Shown: piece after piece, positions 1-11,661 of the stretch | Position numbering within the stretch: the stretch's first letter is position 1 | Layout: every line of letters begins with the position of its first letter | Assembly (NCBI GenBank): GCA_963082975.1 | Contig: OY720344.1 | Coordinates: forward strand, 81,766,053-81,830,052 | Source: Labia minor | Taxonomy: Eukaryota; Arthropoda; Insecta; Dermaptera; Spongiphoridae | Direction of reading: 5' to 3' | DNA length: 64,000 nt | Program-made: the position numbers and the translations under genes | Notes under the pieces: model-generated | Database searches by the model: none | The model's input: only the letters and a program-made list of their open reading frames with translations | What the model was told of the DNA's origin: nothing

Positions 1-720
1 TAAAATTATATACAATTTTATATACAATAAAAATTAAATAAACTAATATTAATTTTAAAAGAAAAGGTCATTTGACTCAACTCACATTTTAAATAGAACA
101 AACTTTACTATATATAGAATTAAATATAAAGATTAGCTCTTGATCCTTTCTATTTGAATGCCAAAACTGAACTGATCCGAAAAATGAAAAAAAAAAAAAT
201 AAAAAAAGTTTATGTTGTTATTTAAAAGGGGTAAAATTGAGTTTCATAGAACTACTGGGGGGGGGGGATTTTTTCAATCCATTAAAATAGTCTCTTGGTA
301 TAGAAATTGTTTAATCAATTATCTTTTAATAGTCTTCGAGATAGCAACTAGTTTTCAACTTAAAATGAACACGCTATATATATATATATATATATATATA
401 TTGAGATGGTCTTTGTTTGAAACCAGATACATTCCATTTATTGTTGCAGTTAATTTTCAAGTGAGTGACAAACAAAAATAATCTAAAGAAAAAATAGCCA
501 TCTCTCAAAATGATATATGATATATAGGGAAATATTTTCTAGTATTGTAAAAACATTTTTTTTTTTAATATGGCCGTTGTGGAAAGCTAACATCTTTTTC
601 TATACAACTATAAGACTATTAACTATAAGTTAATAAATCTTGCATCTTCTTATTATCTTTTTCTACTAAAAATCTGATTCATTTATTTTATTTTTCGCTA
701 AAGTTGAACTTGAATGCACC
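1..720. other. AT-rich intergenic DNA
   Basis: No gene is recognisable here. The stretch is A/T-rich with a TA microsatellite at about 375-401 and a short G run at about 257-266. The only ORF crossing it reads through the TA repeat and has no protein-like composition. Confidence 0.6.
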
Positions 721-723
721 CCT

Positions 724-940
724 CTATTTAACCCAGAAGAGGGATGAAGCTGCGGTTTTTACTGCCTTTACAAAATACAAAATCTGCAACAGGCTAGGGT
801 GTAAATCGCGGGTTAAATGACCCATAGTCCTTAAGGGGAGAGGTGTGCTCTTAAGGCCGTATTTATTGCTGTGAGCAAAAATCATTGCTTGTGCTTCGGC
901 CACGAAAGGGTATCGTCGTCGTCACCGTCATCGTCAATGT
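724..940. repeat. GC-rich island, probably an unclassified repeat tail
   Basis: This patch is markedly richer in G/C than its surroundings and ends in a degenerate trinucleotide run (gtc/atc units) at about 912-936. The combination of a complex body and a short degenerate simple-repeat tail resembles a LINE or SINE 3' end. No reading frame or tRNA-like promoter is visible, so the class is left open. Confidence 0.3.
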
Positions 941-1317
941 CCTTTTATTACAAATAAAAAGTCACAAAGGCATCCAAGGAATTTTTTTATCATATTCAAA
1001 TTTAATATTTAATCTCGCAAAATAAAAATAAAAAGGTTGCATTAATATTGCAAAAAAAGTTCTTCCAACTTATAATATAAAAGCATATCAAGAGGGAGAG
1101 AAAATAAATTTTTTTATCGGTCCTTAAAAACATCATAGAAAATATTTATTTGTTTATCTTTTTTATTATTTAGTATATTATAATAGTAATCATGATATTT
1201 TATGATAAAAATTATTAACTTATCAATCCATATATTATATATATAATAATATTTATTTGAATGGAGAAAATAGACAAAACCTATTCAAATATTATGAATT
1301 AAATGTATATAATTGGA

Positions 1318-1400
1318 TAGGTTCTGTAATCCTGTCACTCTTTTTACACGGTGCTTTTTTTACACGATTTCGATTTTACACGGTTTATAAATTAACGGAT
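1318..1400. repeat. 'tacacgg' repeat, left part
   Basis: The motif tacacgg (or tacacga) occurs three times in about 50 bases (1345-1390). The same motif and neighbouring text ('atttcgattttacacgg') reappear at 1893-1985, on the other side of the subterminal-repeat element at about 1411-1735. This fits one older repeat split by a later insertion. The family is not recognised. Confidence 0.35.
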
Positions 1401-1410
1401 TTCAAATAAG

Positions 1411-1735
1411 CTGGAGTGTCTCCGCTCGACTATCTCCCAATTTGAATTGGATTAAATAACATATATTATATATTTAAATTAAAATTAATAAATAATATTT
1501 ATTAAACCAGGGCGTGTTTGGTTGATGACACCATGTCACGTGCTGACGCGTGATTTGTGATTCTAGCTCAAACCGATTTGGCGTAATCTCTCCCCCCCCC
1601 CCCCCAACACACAGACATTTTTCTCAAACTTAGTGAAAATGATTCAGGAGCCTTCTAAACATATAAAAACATCAAAATCTAGACATCGAAAATTTTCGTG
1701 ATCGCAATATTATCTCTGGCGAAATCTGGTAAAAG
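1411..1735 (+). mobile_element. Subterminal-inverted-repeat element, copy A (decayed)
   Basis: This copy matches the family seen at 32108-32736 and 62291-62826. It begins with the hairpin ctggagtgtctccgctc, then 'actatctc', an AT-rich block, 'ggcgtgtttgg', 'cacgtgctgacgcgtgat', and the conserved 3' block ending in 'gtgatcgcaatattatctctggcgaaatc'. It lacks the central part of copy C, and its 3' 'gcgagatagt' has decayed to 'gcgaaatctggt'. A C run (about 1590-1605) sits where copy B has a TG microsatellite. It encodes no protein and must be non-autonomous. Confidence 0.6.
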
Positions 1736-1892
1736 TGTATATTCGGCTGCATACACGCATTTATATTCTTATAATTTTTGTTCCTACCTAATATAGAATG
1801 AATTAAATTCTGTATTATGTACTTACATATACTACCTAATAAAATAATAAAAGAATTAAAATATGATTGAATTATTCACATTTTAGTGTTTT

Positions 1893-1990
1893 TCGTTTTA
1901 CACGGTTTTAACATAGAAAATTTAAGATTTCGATTTACACGGTTCGGTTTTGTTCGGAACCAATTTTCCGTGTAAAACAAACGGGGGATA
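1893..1990. repeat. 'tacacgg' repeat, right part
   Basis: It carries ttttacacgg, atttacacgg and an inverted ccgtgtaaaa within about 90 bases. It pairs with the similar cluster at 1318-1400 across the inserted copy A. No coding capacity is seen. Confidence 0.35.
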
Positions 1991-4900
1991 GGTGTAATAT
2001 CTATAAATTGAATTATGTAAATAATTGGCAATTATTCCATATTTATTATTATTTTCAAATAAAAAAAAATTATTAAATTTGTACTACAAATGTTAAACAA
2101 AATATATTTTATATGCATAAAATTGTAGATTTATCTTCTAAATATAATTTGGTTTTCGGAAAAATTATTCATTAAACATTTTCTTTTATTTAATACTTAT
2201 ACTCGTATTATAATATGAATATATATAATTTGTATCAAAGGCAATGCATTTCCAATGCGAAGATAATGAAAAAATGGATTATTTGTTTATTCATAAAAAG
2301 AAAAAAAAAATTATTGGTTTAAAATATTATTTTAAACATCAGAAAGAAAAATAAGCACCATTGGTTAGGTTATACTATACTCAGAAAAAAAGAGAAATGC
2401 CAACGGAGGCAATGTTATTTATGTTTCAAGAATTATGTCTCTTTAGAAGTGGAGTTTTGTTTATTTAGAGAGTGAACGACACACACAGGCTCTGTTTTAT
2501 ATTTGCTACAAAAATATAAAATAAAAAAATTAAATAAACATATACATTCATTACTAAGGGAGAAAATCAACAAGTTCATTAAAAGTCATTAGGTGTATAT
2601 AATAAAAATGTCTACACGTTAGATCCATTGAATGAAAGTGATCAAAAAGAGGATCTTTCTTTCAAAAATATTATCTTATCTTATTATACTAGCAAAAATT
2701 GTATATATTTATATTTATATTTTTGAGATATTAAACCGCTTGAAGGATTTTTTTGAAATTCACACCATAGATAATATTTATAAAGAAATCGTTCTGTATT
2801 GGTTTCAGTCTCGAGAGAAATCAACTTTATTAGTATTTTCTTAATTTAAAATAGTAAATTTATATGACGTCAGAAATCACGTCATCCATATTGAAAATTG
2901 CCTTTTGCCATTCATTTTTAATTGATATATTGTATTAATATTTTTTTATATTTAAAATATTTTATTTAATTTTGTAATAAAATAAATATAATATAGTATC
3001 AAATATTTTACCAAGTAAATTTGAATATATTTTTCATCTTGAAATGAAAATCAAATTATTTTATTTAATTTGAACCATTTTAGAAAACAAATTTTTGATG
3101 GATCATTTTTAGGTACTAGTTTTTTAATTTAGATAATATTTTAAATGTTCAATTAAAATATATCAACAAAATTCAAAAACAATTTAAACTATTCATAACC
3201 ATTTCAATTGTTGATAAATTTGTTTTATATTTGTTGTAAGTATATTATATGAATAAATAAAATATATTGATTATTGAAAGGGATTGGGGTGATGGTTAGT
3301 GAACTTCAATTTGCGTTGAGATTCTTAGTGGTGTCTCTGACCTTTCCAATCCCAGTTGTTTCTCTCTTTACTCAATCAGATTGGAACCGATGGTGGAAAT
3401 TAGAATTGGCAGCCCTCCTTGCTAATATTTTCTATAATTGAACGATAGAAATGGCACATTGAATTTAGACTATCTATTATTTATTAGATACTCTTTGAGG
3501 CTGAATCAACACTTAATATTAAATAAATATATAATTAAACATACATATCAAATAATTAATGCTCATAGAAAATATAAGATAGAAATAGAGTATTATGTGA
3601 AATGTATAAGATTAAATAATTAAATTTTTTGTAATTTGAATTAATCAAAAAGTATGCAAATTTACTAATAAATAATTACGTGAAAAATATAAACGATTCG
3701 AATAGTTGTTTTCAATATGAATAGGATTTTTTATAGATCAATTATTTACAAAATAGTGGGGAATATTCGAGTACCATAATTTTGTGAAAAGGAGTAAGAG
3801 AATTATTATGTTGACTACTTAACCGAGGTCAAAGTGTGTTACGATTATAAATTGAACTGACGGTTCCAAGTTGTTTAAGTTATTCAAGGTGGATAACTAA
3901 ACTTCCCTTTAGAGTCATTTGGGGAAGGAGATGTGGTAGTTTAAGACGACAGAACAGTAAATGATGGAAATTTCTCTACATTTAAGTCAAACAATCGTTT
4001 CAATTTAAGAAAAACCTATAATCTATAGTTATATATATTTTTAGTAAAATTAATATATTTTTCTCTAATTCAAAAAAAAAAAATGATTTATTTCAAAATT
4101 CTGTTATTGACAGTTTAACAACTTTTCTTTTAATAATATATTTAAATGGTGAAATGCATTTCAGTACAAAAATATTTTTCATATGTAATCAAAAACTAAG
4201 TTTATATTGTGAAAGTGTTTTGTAATCTTTCAAATAAATAATGAATTCCTTCTATATATAGAATTGTTAATTTATGTTATTTTACTTAAGATGGATGAAT
4301 TTATAAAAATGAAAATATTTAAAATTGTAATATTATTTTAAATAATAATAATTTAATGTAAAATCGAATCAAATAATTAAATTAAATTAATTTTTATTTA
4401 ATATAATTACAAGATTTAGTTGTGTTTTATTTTATGTTAAATATATACCCCCTCCAATATTTGTATTTGGCTCTTTTGGGTTATGTTAACATTATGGACA
4501 TGGTTTTATGGACATCTTTTTTTTCCTCTGAAATACACCTATAATTAAATATTTCTATTATAAAATTTACGGAGTCATCCCAACCTTTAAAATATTATTC
4601 ATTTAAATAGATAAATAATGTTGAAAATAAAATTTTAAAATAATTTAAATATACGATTCATTCAATATTAGTTTGGTGTTTTTTTAATGAAATGAATTAT
4701 AAAAGATTATTTAATTCTGGGTGGAAAGAAAAAAAAGCTCAAGTAAAAATATTACCACCGTTTATTAAGGGAAAACAACTGTATTTAATCAAGATGTGTT
4801 TAGTAATAAAGACACGCACAAAAATATTTAATCAACAAAAATGAATTAGATAAGATAGTTTAGTGGTACAGGCAACGTTATATGTTATATATTTATGCCG

Positions 4901-6320
4901 TAAGAAATAATTTAATACATATTTAGATTTTTTTTTATAGTTGATTATTTTAAATTTAAGACAGATTCTTAATTTAAAAATATGCATTAAATGTTGGTTA
5001 GATTAAGTGCTTCCTGATTTTGATTGACCTGTTTCATATCATGTTATCATATCAATAAACTTTTTCATTTGGCATGGCATTTTTAAAATTTAATATTAAG
5101 AAAAAATAATATAATAATGAGTAGATAATTGTATATAAATGAAATGAAAGAAATATAATTTAAAAGATAAATTGATATTCTTTATGCGCATTTCGGTTGT
5201 TACACCATCATGGGAAGCTTCCTTCTTAACTACATTTTATGGTTTAATACAAAAACATTTTTATTAAATTTTAATTAATTATAATTTTATTATATTATAT
5301 TATATATATTATAATTTTATATTCAATTTAGATATCAAATTAAAATGTTTTAACTAGTACCAACGAATAAAAAATATTAATTTCATAATAAATAAATAAC
5401 TTAAAATAATAATATAGATGTTCAACATTCTTTATGAAAGAAAATCAATTAAATTAATTAAAAACAGAGAAATTTGTTTTATTAACCAAACATTGAAATA
5501 TCTGTTTATAAGTTCGCAACTATTCCTTTTGATAAAGTTTCAAATGTCATTTCATTCTAATGAATAGTATAAACATACCAATATCATTCATTTCATGATG
5601 GAAAATATCTTATTAGATTCAAGCCACCACACATGAAACATATAATTCAAATGCATTACTTAATTTTGATGAAATAATTAAAGAACTTCAATGTTGTTAA
5701 AATGAGGCTATTTAAATTTACCACTTGTAACGGAAAATTAATAATAAATTCTTTTCTTTTATTGGTTACCATTATTTTTTCTTTATAGAGCGATGTAGAA
5801 TTCGTGAAATATTTATTGAATGACCCCTCATTTTGAATAGGAAAGTGAATGTTCGTTCACCGGATGTCTTACCCTTGGCCGAGTGAATGAGAAGTGCTCT
5901 TTAGTGTTTCTAACGTCTTTTTGGCAGACCATCCGCGTTTTTCCAACAACATTTCCTCTCATTTACGCTCTGATCGTTTACTTAAATTGAATCGGGATGC
6001 TCCTTTTTATACTTTTTCTTTTTCCTCCTTCAGTAGTCTATTTTATTCCAGTCCTATTACTACAACTCTACCAAAAGGGTAACATCAAACAGAGAAAGAG
6101 ATATTTGTCTTTCCAACTGATAAAGGGCAATTTATCAAATTTGGATTATTTTTTTAATATTTAAATTTTTTCTTTTCGAGTTTATTTAATTAAAATAAAA
6201 GGGTGAGATTCAAATAAGATTTTATTGTTTTTTGAGAAAAATGTTTATTTTTAATTAGAAAAATTAATCACTTGAAAATTGATTTTAAATTTTTCTTTTT
6301 TTAAAAAAAATTCATTTTTA
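1991..6320. other. AT-rich intergenic DNA
   Basis: More than 4 kb with no recognisable gene. The few ORFs (2632-2844, 3438-3623, 5894-6082) are short, strongly A/T-biased or serine-rich, and have no family motif. Slightly more complex non-repeat patches lie at 3280-3430 and 5820-6110. Confidence 0.5.
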
Positions 6321-6321
6321 T

Positions 6322-6470
6322 ATCTATCTATATATCTCAGTGGCTCTACAGAACTCGAAAGTTCTTGGCCACAGTAACTACATTTCTCCAAGCGACCATA
6401 TCCTGTGAGCTACACCCATCCAACTCCTATTTGCTCTCTTGGCTGAATTTGAAGCCGTTTCTCTTACCTG
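6322..6470 (-). mobile_element. LINE 3'-end fragment (minus strand)
   Basis: Read on the minus strand, the piece at about 6336-6400 carries the same closing text as the plus-strand LINE tails at 45540-45960 and 59426-59745: a 'gagaaatgt...gcggcca' block, then 'actttcgagttc', 'agagccac.gagata' and a GATA-type simple tail (here ctatctatctata at about 6322-6335 on the plus strand). The remaining 70 bases are diverged. It is a 5'-truncated, non-coding remnant of a non-LTR retrotransposon. Confidence 0.55.
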
Positions 6471-7262
6471 AAACAAAAAACAAAACAAAACAATATTAGT
6501 ATAAACTAAGTATATATATATAATAATAATAATAATAATAAGGAAAATGATCAATTAACATTTTAATTTAAACGAAAATTTTGTCAAATTGAATAAATGT
6601 GAATATTGATTGATTATTTATTAAACAATTGATGATTCAATGGATTGAGAATTTTTATCTTTTATACTACATCATTACAACTAGGCAGCATAATTTAAAA
6701 TTAATAATTAATACGTTTTAATGATTTTCAGTAATAGAAGTCCTGATTGTCACCAGAGCAGAGCAAAATTATAAGGCGGCTATTTCAAACTTTTCTATAT
6801 ATATATACTCGTATTTTCTTTCTTTTATATATATTAAATTAAGTAAAAAAAAAAGTAAATTATTCAGCAATTAAATTTTACGTGTGAAGTATTTGGCGTA
6901 AATATAAAGAAACAACAACTAAAACGGATGTTCCTGAGTGAAAAAAATAAAAATATTTACTCCGAAGGAAAAAAAGATTGAATTTGCATTAGTATCTCAA
7001 ATGAAATAATTACCGAATGTCACCGAGCTTCAAGTCGTACGAGAGAAAAACATCTGAATCTCCAATGACAATTAAAACTGTTCTTTAAATTTGAATTAAT
7101 TATGATTTTTATATATATATATATATATGTATGTATAAATATATATATAGAGATATATATGTTGGTTTAGATTTCCGTGAATTTTATTATTATTATTATT
7201 ATCAGATTTATCCGGGGCATAATCAAGTATTTTTGTGATATGTATTTATATATGATTTAGAT
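6471..7262. other. AT-rich intergenic DNA
   Basis: No gene. It contains an (ATA)n run near 6520-6540 and TA-rich microsatellites near 6795-6835 and 7105-7160. Confidence 0.5.
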
Positions 7263-7466
7263 CAGGGCTTCTTAAACTTTTTTCATTCGCGACCCCATTT
7301 ATGATTGCGAGTTTCCTGGCGACCCCGTATAAATATAAAAGAAAGATATATAAATATTTTTTGATGATTTATTTATTAGGTAACAATATATACATACATA
7401 TAAATCTAAATGCGCAAATACACATCTATAATCTAGGGGTCGTGACACATAGTTTAAGAAGGCCTG
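7263..7466. mobile_element. hAT MITE (204 bp)
   Basis: The ends form terminal inverted repeats: the left end reads cagggcttcttaaact and the complement of the right end reads caggccttcttaaact. Both are followed by a 'gcgacccc'/'cacgacccc' subterminal block. The flanks are atttagat and atgtagat, an 8-bp target duplication with one mismatch. There is no transposase. The terminal sequence is close to that of the complete hAT element about 900 bp downstream, so that transposase is a plausible source of mobility. The ORFs crossing this element on both strands are chance. Confidence 0.8.
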
Positions 7467-7474
7467 ATGTAGAT

Positions 7475-8348
7475 GAAAGAAAAACAAGTTTAATTAATAA
7501 TTTTCAAAAAAAAAAAAAATACTAAATACTTTACTTAGTTTCTCATTTTTTATTCCCAAAAGGGATATCTTGTTTTATTTTATTTTTTTTCAATTCTCTT
7601 ATGACAAAAAATATAATAATTCTATTATAACACTAAGAATTTAGTGTATTTTCTTTAAATTAATTTACTGGCAAGCAATTTTTTTCTAATTAGCCCGGTA
7701 CTCTAATTTTCCTTTGTATTTTCTATGTCCTAGGGGTTCGTTCAATGGTCCTTTGTGCCACTTTAAATGTTGCTTGGCTTCCTTCCTTCCGTCTCTCTTC
7801 TGAGGTTTCATGCTCAGAATCTGAAGGACACTTACTAAACAACCTTCTTTAAGCAAATTCTCTTTTTCATACCGTGACGAATAGGCAGAGTACTTTTCTT
7901 GACACTTGGTTAGGGCGTGAAGAGTGCAAAGGAAAAAGAGTCCTATGCATACTCGTACATATATATGATAGAAAGGAGGAAACTAAATAAATATTCATAA
8001 ATGGATTGAGCTCGGTAAAGTGGAATGGCGGATATGAGATCACTCTGTCATCAGTTATTAGTCTTTCCATGAAAAGATAAGGAACTTCAACCAAAGTGAA
8101 TGGCCTTTTTACATTTTTCTTCCTTTATCTGTCATTTTAAATAAAATCCAATCATTTTTAGAATTTAAAAAGAATTAATTAGAATCAATGAAAATGTATA
8201 AACTACTATTTAAGAATGTTTTTAATATTAAAAAAGTTTTAGTAATTTTGTTTACGATAATTTTACAAGTTCAAATAAAATTACAAATACAGTATTTTAA
8301 TTGAAATAACTTGAGTAACAAGTGTATTAGAGCCAATTATAGATAAAA
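7475..8348. other. AT-rich intergenic DNA
   Basis: No gene is recognisable. A more complex non-repetitive patch lies at 7690-8100, but the antisense ORF across it has no family motif. Confidence 0.5.
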
Positions 8349-8528
8349 ATATATAACAGTGGTTCTTAAACTGTGGTCCGCGGACCCCTGGGGGTCCGCG
8401 AAGCCTTTACTGGGGGTCCGCGGTCCTCGGAAAAAAATCATCGTAAAAATATATACATATATAAATATTTAAAGTTCATTGTTTAACTATATCCTCCTAG
8501 AGAATTACGGCTATAATTTAATACTATT

Positions 8529-8800
8529 AATAATACTATTTTATTTTATTAAATTGATAATTATGTCAATTAATTTTTTGTGAATAAATAAACATATATA
8601 AAAAACTATATATAAAATTTGAATTTTCATCCATTCATTCATTTAAAATCATTTTTCGATTGTTCCTTTAAAATAACCCCTCTTAGGGGCTCGGAAGGGG
8701 AGGCATATAAGGGAATTTTCTTTCACTTTGTTATTGGGGAAAACCAGGGGAGGGGACAGTCTTACCCGGAAAAACCCAAATTGTCAGCGTCCACTCTGGG
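8529..8800. repeat. Module shared by the hAT 5' region and the Helitrons
   Basis: About 120 bases beginning near 'attatgtcaattaatttttt' and ending at 'catccattcattcatttaaaat' are almost identical to the 3' half of Helitron H1 (about 40337-40455). Part of it is also in Helitron H2 (about 46655-46710). A weaker match, 'ggaaaaacccaaattg' near 8770, also has a counterpart in H1 near 40478. One element type has acquired the other's sequence. Confidence 0.6.
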
Positions 8801-9407
8801 GTTTTAAACAGTTTTAAAGCAAATGTTAATTATAAGTTCATTTCTCAACGAGTTGTATCTTTAAATTATTTTTATTAATGTTAATTATAAGTTCATTTCT
8901 CAACGAGTTGTATCTTTAAATTATTTTTATTAATTTAATTAATTATAATTAAATTATAGCTAATAATAGTTTATTATAGCTAATAATTTTTTTTAATTTT
9001 TAGTGTAATTTGCATGATCATTATTTTATAAAAACACTAAACACATTTTGCAATTTCCCAGAAAGGCTGTTTTTGAGAGTAAGTATAAGTTAGTTTTATG
9101 AATAAAAAATATTTATTTTAATAATATTTTAGAATCAAATTACGAAATTAATAATATTTTAGAATCAAATTACGAAATATATTTATTATATAAATTAATA
9201 TTCATTTAAAATGATATTAAATCATTTATTTAAAATGATTTAAAACATTTATTAAAATGATTTAAAACATTCATTTAAAATGATATTAAAACATTCATTT
9301 AAAATCATATTAAAACATAGCTAGTAAATAATAATTCGTTATATTTATATTATATTTATATTATATTTATATTATTGTAGTTCAATGTTAATAAATTACT
9401 CCATAAA

Positions 9408-11267
9408 ATGGATCGTTGGCTACAAACTGGTTCAACACAGAAACGGAAAGAATCAGATGATGAGGCATCAACAGCAAACTCTACCAAGAAACGCAAAACT
9501 AGAAAATATTCGGATGATTATTTATCATTTGGATTTACTTATATTTGCAACAATGATGTGGAAAGACCAGTCTGCGTTCTATGTCAGGAAAGTTTATCCA
9601 ATGAAAGTATGAAACCTGCTAATCTCAGACGTCATTTACAAACAAAGCACAGCGAGCATGTTAGTAAGTCTATCGAATTTTTTAAAATGAAAAAAGAAGA
9701 ACTTAATTCAAGTCAGAAATTGATGGTAAAGACGGGATCTGGTGGTATGAGTAAGAAAGCAGTAATGGCATCATATGAAGTAGCTCTACTTATTGCTAAA
9801 GCAGGAAAGCCGCATAATATAGCAGAGCAATTAATTCTTCCTGCTACAAAAGTAATTACAAATATAATGTTAGGAACTAAAGCAGCAAACGATATAAATT
9901 TGATTTCATTATCAAATGATACGGTTAAGAATAGGATTGAAGACATGTCATGTAATATAAAAGAAGAATTAATATCGAGAGTGCGCAAAAGTCACTATTA
10001 CTCATTACAATTGGATGAAAGTACTGATGTCACTAATAATGCCAATTTGTTAGCTTTCATTAGATATGAGTTTGAAAATCAAATACAAGAAGATGTATTG
10101 TTTTGTGATTCACTACCTTCACGAACGACAGCTAATGACATATTTAACAGTTTGAATAATTTTATAACCGAAAATGAAATAGAGTGGCCAAAATGTGTTG
10201 GAATTTGCACTGATGGTGCTCGTGCAATGTCAGGTACAAGAACTGGATTGATTGCTCTTATTAAAAATGTTGCGCCTCAGGTTGTTTGGAATCATTGCTG
10301 CATTCACAGAGAATCATTAGCAGCCAAAAATATGTCACCAGATTTGAAAAGAACATTAGACGAAGTAGTTAAAATTGTCAATTTCATTAAGGCTCGTCCA
10401 CTTAATTCCAGAGTTTTTAAAATTTTGTGTGAGGAAATGGGTAGTCAACATACACATTTATTATTACATACAGATGTACGTTGGTTGTCCCGCGGGAAAG
10501 TACTCATTCGCGTTTTTGAGCTTCGAGATGAAATACGATTGTTTTTAATAGATGCGCATTTTGAACTGACCGAATGTTTCAATGATTTTATCTGGTTAGC
10601 TAAGGTGGCTTACTTGACTGATATTTTTACAAAATTGAACGAACTTAATTTGAGCCTGCAAGGTACTGTTGTAAATATATTTAAAGTTGAAGATAAAATA
10701 GAAGCAATGATTAAAAAAATCGACTTGTGGTCGAAACGCATCCAGAACGGTGTATATGAGTCTTTTCCAACTCTCAATGATTTCATAGAAAGCTCCAGTG
10801 AAAAATTGCTTAATCAAACGCGTCAATTATTTGTTGAACATTTAATTACTTTGAAAAGCAACTTCAGGAAGTATTTTTCTACTCCTGATCCTTGCAATAA
10901 CTGGATCAGAGATCCATTTAATATGGAAATTACGAATGCTAAACATTTATCTGCACCTGAACAAGATATTCTCGTGGAATTATCATGTGATACAACTTAT
11001 AAACTAAAATTTAACAAAACTGAATTGAGCAACTTTTGGTTACTTCTCAGGTCAGATTATCCTGCGCTTGCAAATAAAGCACTTCAACACTTGATTCCAT
11101 TCTGCACAACATATTTATGCGAACAAGCTTTTTCGGTACTATTTTATATTAAGTCTAAATATAGAAACAAATTAAATGTAGAGCCGGATCTTAGATTAAA
11201 AGTTTCCAATATTAAGCCAGATATTGAGATTCTTGTTTCAAGAAAACAACTGCATACATCTCATTAA
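9408..11267 (+). CDS. hAT transposase with BED zinc finger (ZBED5/FAM200-like)
   Basis: This 619-residue protein cuts and reinserts the surrounding transposon and would act in the nucleus. Visible parts: a basic N-terminus (KKRK near 27-30, a possible nuclear signal); a BED-type zinc finger C56, C59, H76, H81; the RNase H-like core with D203 in LQLDEST and D269 in CTDGARAMSG; the C298-I-H300 / CCIH motif; R358-W359 in TDVRWLS; and a C-terminal hATC dimerisation region with E572 in YLCEQAFS. Thus all three DDE residues are present. The start at 9408 was chosen because it begins MDRW, typical of ZBED5/FAM200-like hAT proteins; the ATG at 9385 is in another frame. Length fits the 600-700 residues usual for this group. 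It lies inside matched TIRs. Activity is inferred from the lack of stops or frameshifts, not shown. Confidence 0.93.
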   Translation: MDRWLQTGSTQKRKESDDEASTANSTKKRKTRKYSDDYLSFGFTYICNNDVERPVCVLCQESLSNESMKPANLRRHLQTKHSEHVSKSIEFFKMKKEELNSSQKLMVKTGSGGMSKKAVMASYEVALLIAKAGKPHNIAEQLILPATKVITNIMLGTKAANDINLISLSNDTVKNRIEDMSCNIKEELISRVRKSHYYSLQLDESTDVTNNANLLAFIRYEFENQIQEDVLFCDSLPSRTTANDIFNSLNNFITENEIEWPKCVGICTDGARAMSGTRTGLIALIKNVAPQVVWNHCCIHRESLAAKNMSPDLKRTLDEVVKIVNFIKARPLNSRVFKILCEEMGSQHTHLLLHTDVRWLSRGKVLIRVFELRDEIRLFLIDAHFELTECFNDFIWLAKVAYLTDIFTKLNELNLSLQGTVVNIFKVEDKIEAMIKKIDLWSKRIQNGVYESFPTLNDFIESSSEKLLNQTRQLFVEHLITLKSNFRKYFSTPDPCNNWIRDPFNMEITNAKHLSAPEQDILVELSCDTTYKLKFNKTELSNFWLLLRSDYPALANKALQHLIPFCTTYLCEQAFSVLFYIKSKYRNKLNVEPDLRLKVSNIKPDIEILVSRKQLHTSH

Positions 11268-11661
11268 ATATGTAAGTTATATTTAATGAGATAGATGCAG
11301 TTATTTTTTAAAATATTTCTTATTTAATATTTTCTGAAAAAAATTATAAAATATTTATATGAATTTAATGTAAGTACCCATTATAATTTGTGAGATTTGT
11401 TGCTATGACAATGTTTGTATTTTCTTTCTTCAATATTATAATTTCTAATAAAATGTGTTCTACAATATGCAAAAAAATCGTTATTCACCAATCACTGTTA
11501 GAAATATTCATCATATATCCTTGTCCTTATGAGATCGTAAGCCAGAAATTAATTAATAAAATGACGTAAAGTACCTAAAGTTGTGATGGGGGTCCGTCAA
11601 AAAAAATTTTTTCAAGTGGGGGTCCGTGGAGTACATAAGTTTAAGAACCTATGATATATAA

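Larger units (their letters stand above)
8349..11661 (+). mobile_element. Complete hAT transposon (Buster-like) with target duplication
   Basis: The element spans 8357-11653 (3,297 bp). Its left end reads cagtggttcttaaact and the complement of its right end reads cataggttcttaaact. Both ends continue into 'ggacccc'-type GC-rich subterminal blocks (8374-8425 and 11585-11630). It is bounded by a perfect 8-bp duplication, atatataa, at 8349-8356 and 11654-11661. The single long ORF at 9408-11267 is the transposase. The 5' untranslated part holds a 55-bp tandem duplication (about 8825-8935) and degenerate 20-bp repeats (9190-9320). The uninterrupted ORF and perfect duplication suggest a recent insertion. 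Confidence 0.92.

Noticed and set aside
6440..6460. Minus-strand splice-donor-like CAG|GTAAGA
   Set aside because: It lies at the edge of a LINE fragment and no open frame leads into it.
9713..10826. Minus-strand ORFs across the hAT transposase
   Set aside because: Antisense shadows of the 619-residue transposase.
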